A stretch of 64,000 nt of DNA. Origin: Amyloporia xantha. Lineage: Eukaryota > Basidiomycota > Agaricomycetes > Polyporales > Adustoporiaceae. Below the pieces are notes generated by a model. The model was not told where the DNA came from and did no database searches. It saw only the letters and a program-made list of their open reading frames with translations. Below, in pieces: positions 61,444 through 64,000 of this stretch. The first letter of the stretch is position 1; each line of letters starts with the position of its first letter. The translations under genes and the position numbers were made by a program. Location of the stretch: contig JAYKKR010000002.1 of NCBI GenBank assembly GCA_036971615.1, forward strand, positions 3,100,001-3,164,000, in the 5' to 3' direction.

Positions 61444-61942
61444 GAACCATGGCCATCGCTGTGAGCTCTTCTTCTAGCTGCTCAATGGTCATTGAAGCAG
61501 GTCGAAGATTTTTGCAAAGCTGCATGGCCTCTTCAGCCCTGTTGACCACAGACTGAAGAGTGTCAGAGTCCTGCTTTCTGATGGACAGAAGGGCCTCCCA
61601 AGCGTTCCAACGAGCTCCAGGATGCTGCCTCTGGTGCACATCCTTCAGCTTCTTCCACATGGCAACTGGATCACCATCAATGCCTGCAAGGTGGACTTTC
61701 TGGTCAGGCTCTACCATGAGGTACATCCAACCAGCAGCCTTTCCTTCCTGAACCTCCCATGCTTCTACCTTTGCTTCTTCAGCATCAGTAGGAGCAGAGG
61801 GATCCTTTGGAGTGGGCTTGGAGGAAACCCCAGAGACAAGACGCCATAGGCCTGAAGAGCGAAGCCAGGCAGTCATGTCTCCACTCCAGGTGACATAGTT
61901 GGAGGAATTGAGTTTGGTGAAGGTGGGGGAAGAGTGGGCCAT
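61325..61942 (-). CDS. copia gag
   Basis: The start is ATG at 61942, MAHSSPTFTKLNSSNYVTWS, the usual copia gag opening (L-x-x-x-N-Y-x-x-W). It continues with AAGWMYLMVEPDQKVHLAGI and MTIEQLEEELTAMAMVLALP and ends EDAPAPP with TGA at 61325. Upstream in-frame codons exist to 62071, but the ATG at 61942 starts at the conserved N terminus. Gag and pol are in different frames, which suggests translational +1 frameshifting or one indel. Confidence 0.9.
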   Translation of the reverse strand: MAHSSPTFTKLNSSNYVTWSGDMTAWLRSSGLWRLVSGVSSKPTPKDPSAPTDAEEAKVEAWEVQEGKAAGWMYLMVEPDQKVHLAGIDGDPVAMWKKLKDVHQRQHPGARWNAWEALLSIRKQDSDTLQSVVNRAEEAMQLCKNLRPASMTIEQLEEELTAMAMVLALPREEYGAFRSQLTTQGTLDKATIIQAFVAEDAPAPP

Positions 61943-62091
61943 AGTGGACGAAAAATGCGATGGAAAAATGAAGCAAGGAGTGCTGAGAGCAGATAGGAGG
62001 TGATAGGGTGGGATAGGGAGGTCAAAATGCGAAAAAGCGCGACCAAAAACCCAAAAGACAACAAAGTGCAAAACTGGCTGAGCTATAGACT

Positions 62092-62114
62092 GTTAGAGCA
62101 CGGGGCTCATAACC
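62092..62114 (-). other. copia primer-binding site, tRNA-Met(CAU) anticodon region
   Basis: Directly next to the 5' LTR the plus strand reads gttagagcac + ggggctcataacc, which looks like the 5' half of a tRNA through its CAU anticodon loop (ctCATaacc). The element's sense strand is therefore complementary to that tRNA. Priming by a cleaved half of initiator tRNA-Met is known for Drosophila copia and yeast Ty5. Confidence 0.75.
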
Positions 62115-62577
62115 TGTCAAATGGCTAAGGCGCAGCTAACAGCTAAGGCGCAGCACTGAGGGACAGAGAGAGCCACAAGTGGGCTAGAGTCCAAAGTAAG
62201 CAACTGGTCTATTAAGGATGTAAGGGATACAACATACCTAGAGTCCAAAGTAAGCAACTGGTGGGGACCAGGCTGAGGACTCTAGGGCCTATATATATGA
62301 TAGAGAACAATAGAGAAAGAGAACAATAGAGGGTGGCACAATGGAAGTGGAACAATGGGGAGTGGCACAATGGACAGAAGGTCTATTGTGCCACTGCCAC
62401 TCAAAGTGTGCATTGTGCCACTGTGGCACCAATACAATGGAGTGAGTGGCATAAGCCCAGAACGAGCTAGAAAGTCCTAGAACAGATACAATAGAAGGGA
62501 AACAATGGAAACATGCCATAGGAGCACTGAGACGATGTAGGAGACACTGGGAGACTGGCAGAGCACAGATTTTGACA
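62115..62577 (-). repeat. copia 5' LTR
   Basis: 463 bp, same sequence as 56028-56490. As the 5' LTR in the minus orientation it should contain the promoter. Confidence 0.95.
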
Positions 62578-62582
62578 GGAGG
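62578..62582. other. right target-site duplication GGAGG of the copia element
   Basis: Matches 56023-56027. Removing the element would join the GC-rich antisense-gene region to the sequence before the LINE. Confidence 0.85.
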
Positions 62583-62941
62583 GGCATCTACCATCTGGTA
62601 CGAGCTGCGACTGGGACTTTGACTTTCACGTGACCGGGTTTTCTTGCTCAGCGGAGCGACACTGCGTTTTACTTCTACGAGAGGGCGAGCAAGCGGCTTG
62701 ACCCATTTTACTGCGATTCGGGATATCTACTGCGTACTTAGGACTGCGACTGCGACTTGACTGGGATAGCACACATAGAGCGTCCCCCATATACCTACGA
62801 GTCTTTAGCTCAATCAATTCTTTTCTCTCTTGCTCATCCTCCGTGCCAGACGCTGCGAACGTCTTCACTCCCCTTCCCCTTCGACTCATTGATCTGTTCC
62901 TTCCAGGTGTGCTTATCGCACAGCGGGAGGAGCACCAAGCC
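62583..62941. other. short gap between copia and LINE, no gene
   Basis: An open minus-strand frame at 62889-62626 is Ser/Arg/Lys rich with no motif. It may be the 3' untranslated part of the LINE. Confidence 0.35.
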
Positions 62942-64000
62942 TTACAGCGGGATGCCTTTCCCTTCCAAAAATAACTCAGTCATTTGGGATTGGAACTGAT
63001 CCAATACTCTGAAGCCAGGTCGCGCTTCCGCATGAAGCGGCGCAAAATCTTCGGCCGTTTGTCGTCCGATCTCGTCTATGTGAGTCAATGGCGTCACTAC
63101 TTCCTTCTTCACCTTCCGCGCCCGGAGGGGGAACGGAGCGATGATGTTGGTTTGATTGACCACCCAACTGTCAGGGAGTATAGCCCTCATTGGGTGTCCT
63201 TCATGAATTCGGCGGGCCCGAAGGGCCGCTTTTTCCATGTATCTGTCCACTTGGAATCGGACCGGGACGAGCCCGGCCAACATTTCCATGGCGCCTACTG
63301 GTGTAGTTCGGAAACCGCCGGTTATCCACCTAGCCGCTCGCGACTGCGCTGTTTGTAACTCCTTTTGGATCCACTTGATATGCTTCCACTTTGGATTCCA
63401 CCAAAGTTGGGCGCCATAGAGCATCAACGGTATAACATGCGCGACATATAAGCGCCGTTTGTTGATTGGATGGAATCCTCGGGATGAGTTCCCGAGCATT
63501 CTGAGAGCGTTGACCGTGCTTGCCGCTTTATTGGCATAAAATCGCACGTGTGCTTTGAATGATAACTTGGGATCCAAAAAGAATCCCAAGTATCGCATGG
63601 CCGCCTTTGGAGACAGGCGTACTAGTTGCCCATCGATCCGGAGCGCAATGTCCGGTCCGAGGGGTTGGTTCTCGTGCCACACTTTCTTCCGGTAGTGCCA
63701 GAAGTGCATGAGTTCTAATTTGTCAGCTTCGACACCACAACCTATGCAATTGAGGTCTTCCACTAGCGGGTGAAACATTCCGGCCAATTGGCCATTGTTA
63801 TGATCGAGCTGCGTTAGATCAGACTCAGGGGTAGCCTTCTCCGCAGTCATTATCAGTCCATCGTCGACGAAGAACTGTACACATGTATTTCCTGTCTGCA
63901 ATTCATGGGTTGGAGCCCACTTATGCAGGACAGGCGCAATGTATAATCCCGATAGAACGGGGGAGAGAGATGATCCCTGTCCCACACCTACTGAGAAGTC
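62942..64000 (-). CDS. LINE (non-LTR) reverse transcriptase, C-terminal half, runs off window
   Basis: Read from the right edge: VGQGSSLSPVLSGLYIAP (RT block before the catalytic site), FFVDDGLIMTAEKA (catalytic F-V-D-D), YLGFFLDPKLSFKAHVRFYA, and the thumb/RNase-H-proximal block LMLYGAQLWW, SRAARWITGGFRTTPVGAM and VDRYMEKAALRARRI. It ends KGIPL and stop at 62942. This order is typical of fungal LINEs. No RNase H domain is seen before the stop, so the C terminus may be shortened. The endonuclease and early RT blocks lie beyond 64000. Confidence 0.88.
   Translation of the reverse strand, partial: DFSVGVGQGSSLSPVLSGLYIAPVLHKWAPTHELQTGNTCVQFFVDDGLIMTAEKATPESDLTQLDHNNGQLAGMFHPLVEDLNCIGCGVEADKLELMHFWHYRKKVWHENQPLGPDIALRIDGQLVRLSPKAAMRYLGFFLDPKLSFKAHVRFYANKAASTVNALRMLGNSSRGFHPINKRRLYVAHVIPLMLYGAQLWWNPKWKHIKWIQKELQTAQSRAARWITGGFRTTPVGAMEMLAGLVPVRFQVDRYMEKAALRARRIHEGHPMRAILPDSWVVNQTNIIAPFPLRARKVKKEVVTPLTHIDEIGRQTAEDFAPLHAEARPGFRVLDQFQSQMTELFLEGKGIPL

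Larger units (their letters stand above)
56028..62577 (-). mobile_element. Ty1/copia LTR retrotransposon, complete, with nested insertion
   Basis: The element is 6550 bp including a 1.2-kb insertion. It is bounded by two 463-bp LTRs that begin TGTCAAA and end TTTTGACA, with the 5-bp duplication GGAGG. Coding is on the minus strand, so the right LTR is the 5' one. It contains primer site, gag, protease, integrase, RT and RNase H in copia order and a polypurine tract. The LTRs show no difference I can see, so insertion was recent. The only large defect is the foldback insertion in pol. Confidence 0.95.

Overview
The window looks like a chromosome segment from a mushroom-forming basidiomycete (Agaricomycetes). 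The signs are short spliceosomal introns (about 50-65 nt), a short basidiomycete-style Zn2Cys6 protein, a KDZ transposon with its CxC2 cysteine cluster, and Ty3/gypsy, Ty1/copia and LINE elements of fungal type. No species call is possible from the sequence alone. All splice models were joined by eye; where the reading phase does not fit, the entry says so.

Positions 1-41.8 kb are host DNA of moderate GC with many small exons. Recognisable genes are: a PHD-finger/chromodomain gene fragment (0.3-1.0 kb, +); a small Zn2Cys6 gene (2.2-3.1 kb, -); a class I SAM methyltransferase gene with two phase breaks (6.3-7.4 kb, -); a hypothetical gene with a VFRLDPF motif (14.3-14.8 kb, +); a hypothetical gene (20.4-21.1 kb, +); a GEN1/Yen1-type Holliday-junction resolvase with its catalytic residues present (21.5-24.7 kb, -); a truncated Hsp70/BiP pseudogene (25.5-26.1 kb, +) followed by an inverted pair of ~55-bp minisatellite arrays; a hypothetical gene (28.4-29.5 kb, -); a bZIP transcription-factor gene carrying a tandemly duplicated intron (33.6-35.0 kb, +); and a DHA1-type MFS transporter (36.0-38.2 kb, -). 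Long stretches between them hold many short open frames that I could not assign.

Positions 41.8-64 kb are a transposon block. A KDZ-transposase gene that reads through as a spliced gene (42.3-45.6 kb) is followed by an AGCTC-rich perfect palindrome. Next comes a 5'-truncated Ty3/gypsy element with gag, protease, RT, RNase H and integrase (46.4-51.8 kb). It is followed by three GC-rich genes on the opposite strand, one of which encodes a Zn2Cys6-like cluster. A complete Ty1/copia element on the minus strand (56.0-62.6 kb) has 463-bp LTRs that look identical, a 5-bp target duplication and a primer-binding site matching the anticodon region of a tRNA-Met(CAU). Its pol is split by a 1.2-kb foldback insertion whose 494-bp inverted arms each contain a tRNA-like A box/B box. 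The right edge holds the 3' half of a LINE reverse transcriptase.

One pattern runs through the window: many frame breaks, nine or more in the gypsy element and single cases in the MFS, methyltransferase and 20.4-kb genes, can be explained by one missing base in a homopolymer run. That fits assembly indels at least as well as gene decay.
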